A stretch of 64,000 bases of DNA, from positions 806,001-870,000 of the forward strand of contig OY970370.1 in the NCBI GenBank assembly GCA_963718745.1, given 5' to 3'. This DNA comes from Fermentibacter sp963718745 [NCBI: Candidatus Fermentibacterota bacterium]. GTDB lineage: Bacteria > Fermentibacterota > Fermentibacteria > Fermentibacterales. This document shows positions 1 through 9,149 of this stretch, piece by piece. Below the pieces are notes generated by a model that made no database searches, was not told where the DNA came from, and saw only the letters and a list, made by a program, of their open reading frames with translations. A program made the translations under genes and the position numbers. How positions within the stretch are numbered: position 1 is the stretch's first letter; each line of letters opens with the position of its first letter.

Positions 1-1996
1 TCTCGAGGGTGGCGAATGCGGCCCCCCCTTCCGAAATGTCGTGGGATGCCTGCACGATCCCCTTTCCGATCCAGTCGAGCACCAGCCCGGCCATGGCGAG
101 TTCGAGACCACCCCTGAACCGGGGTACTGCTCCTCCCCTGTGTCCGAGGCACTCGCGATAGAAGAGGCTTCCGCCCAGCTCGTCCTCCCTGGCCCCGACG
201 AGCACGAGGAGGTCGCCCGAGCGCTTCAGGGACATGTCGCGGGCCTTCGAGAAGTCATCTAGCCTGCCGAAGACCGCTACGATCGGTGATGGCGGAATGG
301 CCGCCCCTGTTCTGCTCTGGTTGTAGAAGCTCACATTCCCGGAGACTATCGGAAGGGAATCCCCGCCTGCGATGGCCAGAGCCCTGCAGGCATCGGCGAT
401 CCCCTCCACACCGCGGCTGAACTGCCACATGACGCCGGGGTTCTCGGGGCTTCCGTAGTTCAGGCAGTCCGTCGCCGCAAGTGGAAGGGCGCCTGTGGCT
501 ACCACGTTCCTGAAGGCCTCGCCGACCGCGTGCGCACCTCCGAGATAGGGATCCAGCTCGCCGTAGAAGGGATTGCCGTCCCCACTCAGCGCGAGACCCG
601 CCCTGGAGCCGGGGACCGGGACCACGACGACCGCATCGGCCTCACCGGGCCGCAGATGCGTGACTCCCTGGACTTCGCTGTCATAGAAGGAGAAGAGCGG
701 GGCGCGCGAGACGCCCGAGGCCGAGAGCGCCATCCTCTCGAGGTCGCTCGCCGGGTCGACCGGCCTCGCGGACGGCTCCGGGAGGGATGCTGCGACCTCC
801 AGTCCGGGGCGGTCGTGGTAGATCCCCTCGGTTATGGCGTCGACGGGGGCGCAGGCGACCTCTTTCCCGCAGTGGAGAACGAGATAGGTCCTGTCTCCGG
901 TGAAACGTCCGATTATCGAGGCGCCCGCACCGGGGTAAAGCCGCGGAAGCTCGAATTCCTCGTTGTAGGTCTCCACGACGTCGTATGCGACATCCTGCGG
1001 CACGGCCAGGCCGAACCGCTCCTGGGTCTCCGCGCAGGCTATGACCTCCGGGGGCAGATCGGCCGCCGAGACGGGCACCCTGTCCAGCCAGAGCTCTATA
1101 CCCATCCCGCCGTGAGAGGCCATCTCGCTGCTGACGCAGGCGATCCCGCCAGCGCCGAGATCCTTGAAACCGAACTCGATCCCTCTTTCGAAGAGCATCT
1201 CGAGCACCCGTGCGTTCGCCTCGGAGACGACCCTCTTGAGGAACGGATCGGCCACCTGCACCGCTCCCATGCCTCCCGCAGAGTCGAGGTCGGCTGAAGC
1301 GAACGTGGCGCCACCGAATCCCGTCGCATCGGTCGGCTTCCCGACCAGGACGAGGACATAGGGGGTGTTGCGGGCAGCGGCGGGCACGAAACTGTGGACG
1401 ATCCGGTCGTGTCGTACGAGGCCGACGGAAACCACATTGACCAGGCAGTTCGATTCGTAGCCCTCGTGGAAGACCGTGTCACCGCCCAGGTTGGGCACTC
1501 CCAGAGCGTTGCCGTACTGCCACACGCCCTGTACGACCCCCCGCGCGACCGCCCTGGAGGAAGCAGTGGATGGAGGCCCGAACCGGAGGAGGTCCATGAC
1601 CCCGATGACCCTGGCACCCATGCAGTAGACGTCTCTGACGATGCCTCCGACCCCGGTCGCGGCTCCCTCGACCGGTAGCACCTGGGAGGGATGGTTGTGG
1701 CTCTCGTGAGCGACGACGAGGTCCCAGAGAACCCCCCCGCTCTCCGTGAAGCTCACTATCCCGGCATCCTCGCCGGGACCCAGAACCACCTGCGGCGCTG
1801 TAGTCGGGAGAGTCTTGAGGAGCTTCCTGGAGCTCTTGTAGGAGCAGTGCTCGCTCCACATCGTGTCGAAGAGGTGCAGTTCGAGCGGAGTCGGCATCCT
1901 CCCGACCCAGGATGCGACCTTCATCGCCTCCTCCAGAGTCATGGAGAGCCCCCGCGACTGCAGCTCGCCTGCTAGCTGGGAGGTGATGTCCTGCAT
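1..1996 (-). CDS. purL: Phosphoribosylformylglycinamidine synthase subunit PurL (C-terminus cut by window edge)
   Basis: Cytoplasmic purine enzyme that converts FGAR to FGAM with ATP and ammonia from glutamine. The reading frame starts at an ATG (CAT at 1994-1996) and stays open to the window edge, giving about 665 of the usual ~740 residues. Residues 46-56 carry the small-PurL signature MWSEHCSYKSS with its conserved His, and residues 98-105 read ESHNHPSQ, a nucleotide/metal-binding segment. The RBS is GGAAGG just upstream. The upstream gene stops 12 bases before this start and purB lies one gene further up, so purine synthesis genes are co-transcribed here. The small, multi-subunit PurL type normally needs separate PurS and PurQ, which are not in the window. 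Confidence 0.95.
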   Translation of the reverse strand, partial: MQDITSQLAGELQSRGLSMTLEEAMKVASWVGRMPTPLELHLFDTMWSEHCSYKSSRKLLKTLPTTAPQVVLGPGEDAGIVSFTESGGVLWDLVVAHESHNHPSQVLPVEGAATGVGGIVRDVYCMGARVIGVMDLLRFGPPSTASSRAVARGVVQGVWQYGNALGVPNLGGDTVFHEGYESNCLVNVVSVGLVRHDRIVHSFVPAAARNTPYVLVLVGKPTDATGFGGATFASADLDSAGGMGAVQVADPFLKRVVSEANARVLEMLFERGIEFGFKDLGAGGIACVSSEMASHGGMGIELWLDRVPVSAADLPPEVIACAETQERFGLAVPQDVAYDVVETYNEEFELPRLYPGAGASIIGRFTGDRTYLVLHCGKEVACAPVDAITEGIYHDRPGLEVAASLPEPSARPVDPASDLERMALSASGVSRAPLFSFYDSEVQGVTHLRPGEADAVVVVPVPGSRAGLALSGDGNPFYGELDPYLGGAHAVGEAFRNVVATGALPLAATDCLNYGSPENPGVMWQFSRGVEGIADACRALAIAGGDSLPIVSGNVSFYNQSRTGAAIPPSPIVAVFGRLDDFSKARDMSLKRSGDLLVLVGAREDELGGSLFYRECLGHRGGAVPRFRGGLELAMAGLVLDWIGKGIVQASHDISEGGAAFATLE

Positions 1997-2008
1997 AATC
2001 CCTTCCGG

Positions 2009-3163
2009 TCAGACGTGATGGTCCTGGAATACAGCCGAGTCCAGCCTGGAGAGGGCCGTCTCCACAGACAGGTCGTCCGTCGGCTCGCACGTCCAGCTCC
2101 GCAGCCTGACCGAGTCGATCCTGTCGCCCTCATCGTTGCCGGTGCCCGGGATCTCCCTGGCCAGCCTGCTCGTGACTATCTCGAGCCCGTCGGCTCCGGT
2201 ACCCGGAAGCAGCAGCAGGATGGAGTCTCTGGAGATACGTATCCCGGTGTCTATGTTCCGCATGGTAGCTTTCAGATGGTTGGCGCACATCCGCATGACC
2301 TCCCTGGCAAGAAGGCGGTCGGGGAGCGAGCCCTGGGGAACCTGGAGTTCGATGAGGGACAGAGGGCTGGAGAACCTCCTGACCCTCTCGAGTTCGGACT
2401 CCATCCTGGTGTTGAGCTGGTTGCGGCCGGGCAGGGCGGTGTCCGGGTCGAGGTCGGCCGCTATCTCGAAGCGCTCCAGCAATCTGATGTTCTCGTTCGC
2501 AGCAGCCCCTATGGCGGCTATCGCACGCACCCGCTCCCGCACGAGGGTGGCCGACGGAGGAATGGCGTTGAGGCAGAGCACTCCGAACAGCACCCCCTGG
2601 CTGGTCATGGGGGCGGCGAAATCCGGGACATATCCGGGGATGGCCGTCGATTCGATCTGCTTCCTGATGAGCACGGTCTCCCTGCGGAACTCCTCCGCGG
2701 AGAATATCCTGCCGGTCTCGGCTACGAAACCGACGTGCCCATGGCCGACGTCGAACGCGAGATGGGTCCTGAGCTTGTCAGAGAGGCCCTCCTGGAAGTC
2801 CAGGCTGAGACGCTTGCCGGTCCTGTCCGCAAGGAAGATCGCGATGCCGGACGCCCCGGTCATGTGCTTGACGGCCCGGGCGATGAATGCGGCAAGTTCC
2901 TCCGCCTTCCTGGCGGAGAAGATCTGCTTGACGAACTCCGGGAAGAGAATCGCCAGATCCCTGTGCTGCTGGATCTCGCGGGCCTGTTCGCCTATCTTCG
3001 CCGCATCCTCCCGGGTCTCGTTCCTCAGGCTATCTATCTCTTTGATGCAAAGATCGTTACGTTCTTCCAGAAGCCTTCGTCTGGAAAGTGACAGATGGAG
3101 CGGTCGTCCCAGGACGATCGCCGCCAGCAACAGACCGGCGGCTGCTCCTATAGCGTATTCCAT
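2009..3163 (-). CDS. Membrane-anchored GAF protein with degenerate GGDEF domain
   Basis: A likely signalling or sensory protein of 384 residues. An N-terminal membrane helix (about residues 2-20) is followed by a coiled-coil-like stretch, a GAF-like domain (about 65-210) and a region that begins like a diguanylate cyclase domain (DPDTALPGRNQLNTRMESEL). Where an active cyclase would have GG(D/E)EF, the sequence reads RISRDSILLLLPG, so the cyclase is probably inactive and may only bind nucleotide or a partner. I chose the ATG at 3163 because GGAGGGGG lies about 7 bases upstream and the protein then begins with the membrane helix. An ATG at 3238, overlapping the purB stop as TGATG, is the alternative. 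It lies between purB and purL without obvious functional link. Confidence 0.7.
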   Translation of the reverse strand: MEYAIGAAAGLLLAAIVLGRPLHLSLSRRRLLEERNDLCIKEIDSLRNETREDAAKIGEQAREIQQHRDLAILFPEFVKQIFSARKAEELAAFIARAVKHMTGASGIAIFLADRTGKRLSLDFQEGLSDKLRTHLAFDVGHGHVGFVAETGRIFSAEEFRRETVLIRKQIESTAIPGYVPDFAAPMTSQGVLFGVLCLNAIPPSATLVRERVRAIAAIGAAANENIRLLERFEIAADLDPDTALPGRNQLNTRMESELERVRRFSSPLSLIELQVPQGSLPDRLLAREVMRMCANHLKATMRNIDTGIRISRDSILLLLPGTGADGLEIVTSRLAREIPGTGNDEGDRIDSVRLRSWTCEPTDDLSVETALSRLDSAVFQDHHV

Positions 3164-3237
3164 ACCGAAACCCCCTCCGGCGAAGACCCCGGGACAAGTG
3201 ACTAATATCTCGCGCGCGAGGCGGCGCGCCAACAGCA

Positions 3238-4533
3238 TCAGCCGTGGAGCACCCTCGCCAGGATCTCGTCCTCGTGTTCGAGATGCCGCTCGAGGCTGCA
3301 GAGGCGCCGCAGGTCGCCGGGATCCAGGATGGAGGAGATCTCCGGTTCGAGCAGAGCCTCGTCCAGGAAGCTCGTACCGCTCTCCTGGGCCTTCATCGCA
3401 GCACGCTGGACCGCCGCATAGGCCTGTTCGCGAGTGAGACCCGAATCCACGAGGGCCAGCAGGACGGACTGGGATGAGAAGCGGTCACCGCCGAGTTCCA
3501 GGTTCCTCCTGACTGCATCGGGAAATATCCTGAGGCCCGCTGCGAGCTCCGCAGCCCGCGTCAGGGCGTAGCAGGCGACACCGCACGCGTCCGGCAGGAT
3601 GAACCTCTCGGCCGACGAATGGCTGATGTCCCTCTCGTGCCAGAGGGCGGAGTCTTCCATGCCTACCAGCATGTAGCCCCGGAGGAGCCTGGCGAAGCCG
3701 CAGAGCCTCTCGCTCTGGATCGGGTTGCGCTTGTGCGGCATGGCGCTGGATCCCTTCTGGCCGGTTCCGAAGGATTCCTCCGCTTCTCCGACCTCGGTCC
3801 TCTGCAGGTGCCTGACTTCGGTCGCGAACCTCTCCAGCGCCGCACCGATCGAAGCAAGCGAGAAAAGAAACTCTGCGTGCCTGTCCCGGGCGACGACCTG
3901 GGTGGCGACATCCTCGCGTCCGAGGCCCAGCCTAGACATGACGAACTCTTCTACGGATGGATCGAGGTGTGCGTATGTCCCGACCGCACCCGAGAGCTTG
4001 CCGACGCAGGCCCCCTCCGCGGCCCTCCTGAAACGGAGCTCCGCCCTGTCGCACTCTGCAAGGAACCCGGCGAACTTGAGCGCGAGCGTCACCGGCTCGG
4101 CGTGCATCCCATGGGTCCTCCCGATGCACGGTATCCCCCGGGTCCTCTCCACGAGGGAAGCGAGGGCGCCGCGGTAGGCGGAGAGCGATTCGCCTATCAG
4201 CCCGGCGGAATCCCGTATCTGCATGGCCATGGCGGTATCCAGGATATCGCTCGAGGTCATGCCGTAGTGGATGTGCCGCGACTCCGGGCCGAGGCCTTCC
4301 GACACGCAGGTGAGGAAGGCTACGACGTCGTGGCGGGTCTCGATCTCGATCTCGGCTATTCGGGCGGGATCGAACCCGGCACCCTTCCGGATAAGTTCGA
4401 GATCGCCTTCCGGCACCGCTCCGGCCCTGACCCGCGCCTCGACGGCCAGTATCTCGATCTCCAGCCATCGGGCGAAACGGGATTCGTCCGACCAGATGGC
4501 CGCCATTCCTGGGATGGAATACCTGTCGATCAA
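3238..4533 (-). CDS. purB: Adenylosuccinate lyase
   Basis: Cytoplasmic enzyme acting twice in purine synthesis: it cleaves SAICAR to AICAR and adenylosuccinate to AMP, releasing fumarate. The 431-residue length is normal for the family. The fumarase/aspartase superfamily signature GSSAMPHKRNP is present, with the catalytic-loop Ser, and an upstream TSSD segment (MTSSDILDTA) matches the substrate-binding region. The start is a TTG at 4533, supported by GGAGG seven bases upstream; no better ATG exists before the conserved N-terminus (IDRYSIPGM). It lies downstream of ispH and two genes upstream of purL on the same strand. Confidence 0.96.
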   Translation of the reverse strand: MIDRYSIPGMAAIWSDESRFARWLEIEILAVEARVRAGAVPEGDLELIRKGAGFDPARIAEIEIETRHDVVAFLTCVSEGLGPESRHIHYGMTSSDILDTAMAMQIRDSAGLIGESLSAYRGALASLVERTRGIPCIGRTHGMHAEPVTLALKFAGFLAECDRAELRFRRAAEGACVGKLSGAVGTYAHLDPSVEEFVMSRLGLGREDVATQVVARDRHAEFLFSLASIGAALERFATEVRHLQRTEVGEAEESFGTGQKGSSAMPHKRNPIQSERLCGFARLLRGYMLVGMEDSALWHERDISHSSAERFILPDACGVACYALTRAAELAAGLRIFPDAVRRNLELGGDRFSSQSVLLALVDSGLTREQAYAAVQRAAMKAQESGTSFLDEALLEPEISSILDPGDLRRLCSLERHLEHEDEILARVLHG

Positions 4534-4615
4534 ATCGGGACCTCCGGAAACGGGGAGACCTCTGTACAGGACAGTTTACGATTCTGTGCCGACGTCATCG
4601 GGGCCAGTGCCCGGC

Positions 4616-6358
4616 TCATGACGAGAGTACCATGAACAGCAGGGGTCCCGCGCCGGCTGCGAACAGGGCGCCGTCGCCGGCCAGCCTGGTGACCAGCTCA
4701 CCGGGGAACGGCGTCCTGCTGATCCCGGAGTACCCCGCCAGGAGCCACGCATTCCCGACCAGCGCGAAGAGCGCTCCGACCGGCAGCAGGCCTCCCGCGA
4801 CGGCTGCGCCCGTGAAGACCACCGGGGCGCCTATGAAGACCTTCAGGAGCACCTTGCTGTTGCGGATGCCGAGTGCAAGAGGGATCGTGTCCCTTCCCAC
4901 CATCGCGTCGCCCTGGAGATCGACGAGATCCATCATCAGGGATCTGCCCAGGAAGAGGAAGAGGAGGTGGATCGACCAGACCGCCACTCCCGCGGAGGGC
5001 ACTTCGGTGCCCCCCCCGATCCGGTCCCCGGCCGCGGGGAGCAGGCACAGCAGCACCACCCAGCCCAGTGCGAACAGGATGTCCCTGGAGCCCGGGATCG
5101 CCCTCAGTCCTCCTGGAGGGAGCTTGTTCCCTCCGAGCAGGGGACTCGAATAGAAGGCGTAAAGGGCGAGCGACAGGCCGTAGACGATCCCGAATACCGC
5201 ATTGAGCCCGAACGAGAGCCAGACGGCGGCACACAGGGCTGCGAAGCTCATCGCAGCCATCGAACGGAGACGTCTCCGGATGAAGACCTGTCTCTCCTCG
5301 CTCTCGACTCTCGACAACCCAGATTCGAGCATGGCGTTGAAATTGTGCAGGGCGAAGAGGACCAGGGCTGAGACGATGGACGGAATCAGCCAGTGCCACC
5401 TCTCCCTGCCGATCATCGAACCGCCGGCCAGCCCCAGGAGCAGCGCGGTCAGGAGGATGTGGAGGTTCGGGAAGACGAGCCCTCTCAGGATCCTGTAGGC
5501 TGCCCTGACGCGTGTTCCCTGTATCTCCTGGAGCCTTCCCAGGACTCGCCTGATCGCCCAGCTGGGAGTGGACGCCCCCGCAGTGAGGACGATCCTCCTG
5601 TAGCCGCCTATCACATGCGGATCGAGGTCCTCTGCCGTCTCGACCTGGAAGGCGGGCAGCCCCCTCTCCCGGGCGATGGCGGCCAGCCTCGAAGTGTTGG
5701 CGCTCTCCCGTCCGCCGACCACGACGACGCAGTCGGCCTTGGGAAAGAGCTCCCGGAGCTCGGTCTGACGCGATGCCGTGGACTCACATATGGTGTTTTC
5801 CCACTTGAGGTTCGGAAACCTGACCAGGAGGGCTTCGACGGTCCTCGCGAACAGTTCCGAGTCCTGTGTCGTCTGCGAGAGCAGGAAGGGCTTCGGGATG
5901 TCTGGCAGGCTCCCGACGTCCCCCGGACCCTGGATGACGAAAGCGTCGTCGCCTCCGGCGTAGGACCTGAGCGCCCTAACCTCCTGGTGGCCCGGATCGC
6001 CCAGTATGAGCACCCCGAACCCCTTCGCCCTCATCGAGCCTGCAGCGGAGAGAGCCCTTCCCACCCTCGGGCAGGTCAGGTCCTTGAGCTTGACGGAGCT
6101 GTTCTTCGAAAGCTCCCGCCTCTCTTCGAGGGTGGTGCCGTGCGTGCGCAGGAACAGGATGCCGCCCTCGGTCCCGACGGGGTCGCGGCAGAACTCGACC
6201 CCCCTCTCGGAGAGCGCCTCCAGGACGAGGGGGTTGTGTACGAGAGGGCCGACGACCCGGAACGGACCCTTGCCCCTCTTGAGTTCGGCGAGGACCAGAT
6301 CCACGGCCCTGCGGACGCCCCAGCAGAAGCCGGAACTCCGGGCGACTGTGACGCTCAA
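4616..6358 (-). CDS. ispH: IspH (HMBPP reductase) fused to a UbiA-like membrane prenyltransferase domain
   Basis: Residues 1 to about 275 are 4-hydroxy-3-methylbut-2-enyl diphosphate reductase, the last MEP-pathway step, making IPP and DMAPP. The three [4Fe-4S] cysteines are Cys12 (GFCWGV), Cys96 (LTCPRV) and Cys191 (TICEST). His41, His124 and Glu126 (GHQEV) are in place, and the domain ends with the usual TAGASTP segment. Residues about 290-580 are a polytopic membrane domain resembling the UbiA family. DLVDLQGDAMVGRD matches the second Asp-rich motif, whereas the first motif is degenerate (HNFNAMLES). The start is TTG with GGAGG six bases upstream. IspH alone is about 280-320 residues, so this is a true fusion. 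The substrate of the UbiA-like half is unknown. Confidence 0.9.
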   Translation of the reverse strand: MSVTVARSSGFCWGVRRAVDLVLAELKRGKGPFRVVGPLVHNPLVLEALSERGVEFCRDPVGTEGGILFLRTHGTTLEERRELSKNSSVKLKDLTCPRVGRALSAAGSMRAKGFGVLILGDPGHQEVRALRSYAGGDDAFVIQGPGDVGSLPDIPKPFLLSQTTQDSELFARTVEALLVRFPNLKWENTICESTASRQTELRELFPKADCVVVVGGRESANTSRLAAIARERGLPAFQVETAEDLDPHVIGGYRRIVLTAGASTPSWAIRRVLGRLQEIQGTRVRAAYRILRGLVFPNLHILLTALLLGLAGGSMIGRERWHWLIPSIVSALVLFALHNFNAMLESGLSRVESEERQVFIRRRLRSMAAMSFAALCAAVWLSFGLNAVFGIVYGLSLALYAFYSSPLLGGNKLPPGGLRAIPGSRDILFALGWVVLLCLLPAAGDRIGGGTEVPSAGVAVWSIHLLFLFLGRSLMMDLVDLQGDAMVGRDTIPLALGIRNSKVLLKVFIGAPVVFTGAAVAGGLLPVGALFALVGNAWLLAGYSGISRTPFPGELVTRLAGDGALFAAGAGPLLFMVLSS

Positions 6359-6438
6359 GCGAGACCTCCGGGTTTATCAGATGACGCAGGTTCGAATCTA
6401 TATCCCGGCAAGGCCCTCCGGACATCCCCCGGAGGGAT

Positions 6439-6470
6439 AAAAAAAGGGGCGCCGGCAGAGCCGGCGCCCC
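6439..6470 (-). terminator. Rho-independent terminator
   Basis: Read on the minus strand, a 10-bp GC-only stem (6461-6470 pairing with 6446-6455) with a 5-base loop is followed directly by a run of seven T (6439-6445). It lies 18 bases beyond the stop of the secreted-protein gene at 6489 and separates it from the ispH-purB-purL group. Confidence 0.9.
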
Positions 6471-6488
6471 GGGCAGCCAGGAACGGTA

Positions 6489-7091
6489 CTAGTTGTACAG
6501 GGCCTTGATGGCGCCCCAGGTTTCGCTGCTCAGAGCAGCGTAACCCTCGGTGCGGATGAAGTAGTCGCCCATGCCCCACGGCTCCCAGACGATGAAGTCA
6601 TCGCTGAAGAAGCTGTGGTCGGTGGTGTAGGTCGGGTCGCCGAGGACCGAAGGCCATCCACCGCTGGACATCTCGGAGTTGATCAGGACCCAGAAGTTGT
6701 CCTCGGCTACTACCGGCGTCGAGTACGTGGCATAGACTGCCGCATAGTGGGTCGCCGTGATGGACGTCTGGTTCAGCTGCGTGGTGGGCGTGGAGGCGTC
6801 GCCATTGTACATCTCGCCGTAGAAGGACGCGACATCCCAGGGATAGGAGCTGTGATGGTAGAACCAGTACTCGGTGTTTTCCGCATTCCATCCGCCGGAA
6901 AGGCCGAAGTCGTCCAGGTTGAACCATACGCCCCTGTAGAGCCCGCCCCAGGTCAGCCAGTTGGCAGAGCCGTCGTCATACGACAGGTTGTCATCCGTGC
7001 TGGGGATGTACAGCGGGCGCTCCAGCTGCAGGCTGTTCGCTGCGAAAGCGGCGACAGCAAGGGCACCGAGAACCAAAAGAACCCTCTTCAT
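6489..7091 (-). CDS. Secreted protein of unknown function with YDDG segment
   Basis: A 200-residue protein with a clear Sec signal peptide (MKRVLLVLGALAVAAFAANS) and a mature region rich in Trp, Tyr and Asp. The segment YDDGSANWLTWGGLYRG, followed by an aromatic beta-rich stretch, resembles a YDDG beta-sandwich type often seen in secreted proteins of FCB bacteria; this is a resemblance, not a family assignment. There is no sorting domain or lipobox, so it is probably periplasmic or released. It is a single-gene unit: it has its own promoter candidate (7131-7159) and a strong terminator (6439-6470), suggesting substantial independent expression. Confidence 0.75.
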   Translation of the reverse strand: MKRVLLVLGALAVAAFAANSLQLERPLYIPSTDDNLSYDDGSANWLTWGGLYRGVWFNLDDFGLSGGWNAENTEYWFYHHSSYPWDVASFYGEMYNGDASTPTTQLNQTSITATHYAAVYATYSTPVVAEDNFWVLINSEMSSGGWPSVLGDPTYTTDHSFFSDDFIVWEPWGMGDYFIRTEGYAALSSETWGAIKALYN

Positions 7092-7130
7092 CTGCTTCCC
7101 CCTTTCAGGGTTTTAGGTACTTGCGATGCT

Positions 7131-7159
7131 AGTATGGACGCAGTCGTACGGGGTGTCAA
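7131..7159 (-). promoter_or_regulatory. Housekeeping-type promoter of the secreted protein gene
   Basis: On the minus strand a perfect TTGACA (7154-7159) is followed after 17 bases by CATACT (7131-7136), about 40 bases before the ATG at 7091. It sits just downstream of the uvrB stop. Confidence 0.65.
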
Positions 7160-7166
7160 CCCCCGC

Positions 7167-9149
7167 CTACCCTCCCCCGGGCAGGGTCCGGAGGACCCGG
7201 CGCAGTTCGTCGCGGAGCCCCGCAGCCGCCTCGAAATCGAGTCTGGAGGCTGCCTCCAGCATCTGCTTCTCGATCTCGACTGCTGCAAGCGCCGGATCGT
7301 CGCTCCGGACAGGGGTTTCCGCCTGGCGCGCACCTCCCCTGGCGGAGTCGGCTATGCTCGTCGAGCGGAGGATCTCCTCCTTCGTCTTGAATATCCCCTT
7401 CGGCACTATCCCGTGCTCGAGGTTGAACGCGAGCTGGATCTCCCTCCGTCGCGCGGTCTCCTCCATGGCGGCCCTCATGGAGTCGGTCACCGTGTCGGCG
7501 TAGAGTATCACCCTGCCGGCCAGATTCCTGGCGGCCCGTCCAGCCGTCTGGATCAGGCTCGTCCTGGAGCGGAGGAACCCCTCCTTGTCGGCATCCATCA
7601 CCGCAACGAGCGAGACCTCGGGGAGGTCGAGGCCCTCCCTGAGAAGATTGACGCCCACCAGCACGTCGAACTCCGCCAGCCTGAGGTCCCTCAGGATGGC
7701 CACCCTCTCGAGCGCGTCTATCTCGCTGTGGACGTATCTGGCCCGTATCCCGAGGTCGGACATGAAGGATGCGAGCTGTTCGGCCATCTTCTTCGTCAGA
7801 GTGGTGATAAGGACTCTCCCTCCCGCCTCGAGGGTCCTCCGGGTCTCCTCGACAAGGTCGTCGACCTGCCCCTCGGCCGGACGGATCAGCATGACAGGGT
7901 CCACCAGGCCGGTGGGGCGGACGATGAGTTCCACGACACGGTCCGACTTCCCGAGCTCGTACTCCGCGGGCGTGGCCGAGAGGCAGATCTTCTGGCTGGT
8001 CACGGCCTCGAACTCCTCGAGGAAGAGGGGCCTGTTGTCCAGCGCCGAAGGGAGCCTGAAGCCATGTTCGACGAGGGTTTCCTTCCTTGCGCGGTCACCC
8101 CTGTACATCCCCCTGATCTGCGGGATCGTCCTGTGCGACTCGTCGATGAAGAGGAGCATGTCCGGAGGGAAGTAGTCGAGGAGGCAGGAGGGTCTCTCTC
8201 CCTCGTTTCTCGCTGCCAGGTGGCGGCTGTAGTTCTCGATCCCGGGGCAGAAACCGGTCTGGGAGAGGAGCTCCAGGTCGTAGCCGGTCCTGGACTGGAG
8301 CCGCTGAGCCTCCAGTATGCGGCCCCTCGCCTTCAGCCACAGGAGGCGATCCGCAAGCTCCCGCTCTATCAGGGTGATGGCTTTGTCGAGATCCGGGCCC
8401 GCCGTCACGAAATGCTTGGCGGGAAAGATGAAAGCCCTCTCCATCTCGCCCAGGAGTCTCCCCGTGAGGTGGTCGATCTCCCGTATCGACTCGATCTCGT
8501 TCCCGAAGTACTCCAGGCGCACTCCTGTGTCCGCATAAGAGGGAACGATGTCGACAACGTCCCCCCGGACCCTGAAGCGGCTCCTGGTGAGCGCGATGTC
8601 GTTTCGTTCGTACTGCATTTCGACGAGCGACATGCAGAGGTCCTCCACCGGCAGCACGTCTCCGCGGGCGATCTCGAGGCGCGTGGACTTGAAGGTGGAG
8701 GGGTTCCCGAGCCCGTAGATGCAGCTGACCGATGCCACGACGATGACGTCCCTGCGGGAGAGGAGCGCCGCCGTGGTCTTCAGCCTCAGCCGGTCCAGCT
8801 CGTCGTTCAGGTCGGCGTCCTTCTCGATGAACATGTCGGAGGAGGGTATGTAGGCTTCGGGCTGGTAGTAGTCGTAGTAGCTCACGAAATACTCGACGGC
8901 GGCGTCGGGGAAGAAGCCCCTGAGCTCGCCGTAGAGCTGCGCGGCCAGGGTCTTGTTGTGGCTCAGCACGAGCACGGGCCTGTCGAAGCGCTCGATCACC
9001 CGTGCGATCGTGTAGGTCTTCCCCGAACCGGTCACTCCCAGCAGGGTCTGCCACTCATGGCCGGATCTGATCCCGTCGGCCAGGGCATCTATCGCCCCGG
9101 GCTGGTCTCCCGCCGGCTGGAACGACGACTCAACCCTGAATATCCCCAC
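7167..9149 (-). CDS. uvrB: Excinuclease ABC subunit B
   Basis: UvrB is the damage-verifying helicase-like subunit of nucleotide excision repair; it is loaded by UvrA and recruits UvrC. At 660 residues it is full length. Walker A (GVTGSGKT, about residue 40) is present, as are the beta-hairpin region (SYYDYYQPEAYIP), the helicase motifs ending in QTAGRAARN, and a C-terminal UVR motif (KQMLEAASRLDFEAAAGLRDE) that contacts UvrC. The start is a GTG at 9149, overlapping the end of pheT by 20 bases, so the two are translated from one message. No LexA-type operator was recognised upstream. uvrA and uvrC are not in the window. Confidence 0.97.
   Translation of the reverse strand: MGIFRVESSFQPAGDQPGAIDALADGIRSGHEWQTLLGVTGSGKTYTIARVIERFDRPVLVLSHNKTLAAQLYGELRGFFPDAAVEYFVSYYDYYQPEAYIPSSDMFIEKDADLNDELDRLRLKTTAALLSRRDVIVVASVSCIYGLGNPSTFKSTRLEIARGDVLPVEDLCMSLVEMQYERNDIALTRSRFRVRGDVVDIVPSYADTGVRLEYFGNEIESIREIDHLTGRLLGEMERAFIFPAKHFVTAGPDLDKAITLIERELADRLLWLKARGRILEAQRLQSRTGYDLELLSQTGFCPGIENYSRHLAARNEGERPSCLLDYFPPDMLLFIDESHRTIPQIRGMYRGDRARKETLVEHGFRLPSALDNRPLFLEEFEAVTSQKICLSATPAEYELGKSDRVVELIVRPTGLVDPVMLIRPAEGQVDDLVEETRRTLEAGGRVLITTLTKKMAEQLASFMSDLGIRARYVHSEIDALERVAILRDLRLAEFDVLVGVNLLREGLDLPEVSLVAVMDADKEGFLRSRTSLIQTAGRAARNLAGRVILYADTVTDSMRAAMEETARRREIQLAFNLEHGIVPKGIFKTKEEILRSTSIADSARGGARQAETPVRSDDPALAAVEIEKQMLEAASRLDFEAAAGLRDELRRVLRTLPGGG

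Noticed and set aside
6414-6436. Second hairpin (CCCTCCGG...CCGGAGGG) upstream of ispH
   Set aside because: It has no T-run on its downstream side on either strand, so I do not call it a terminator; the true one is at 6439-6470.
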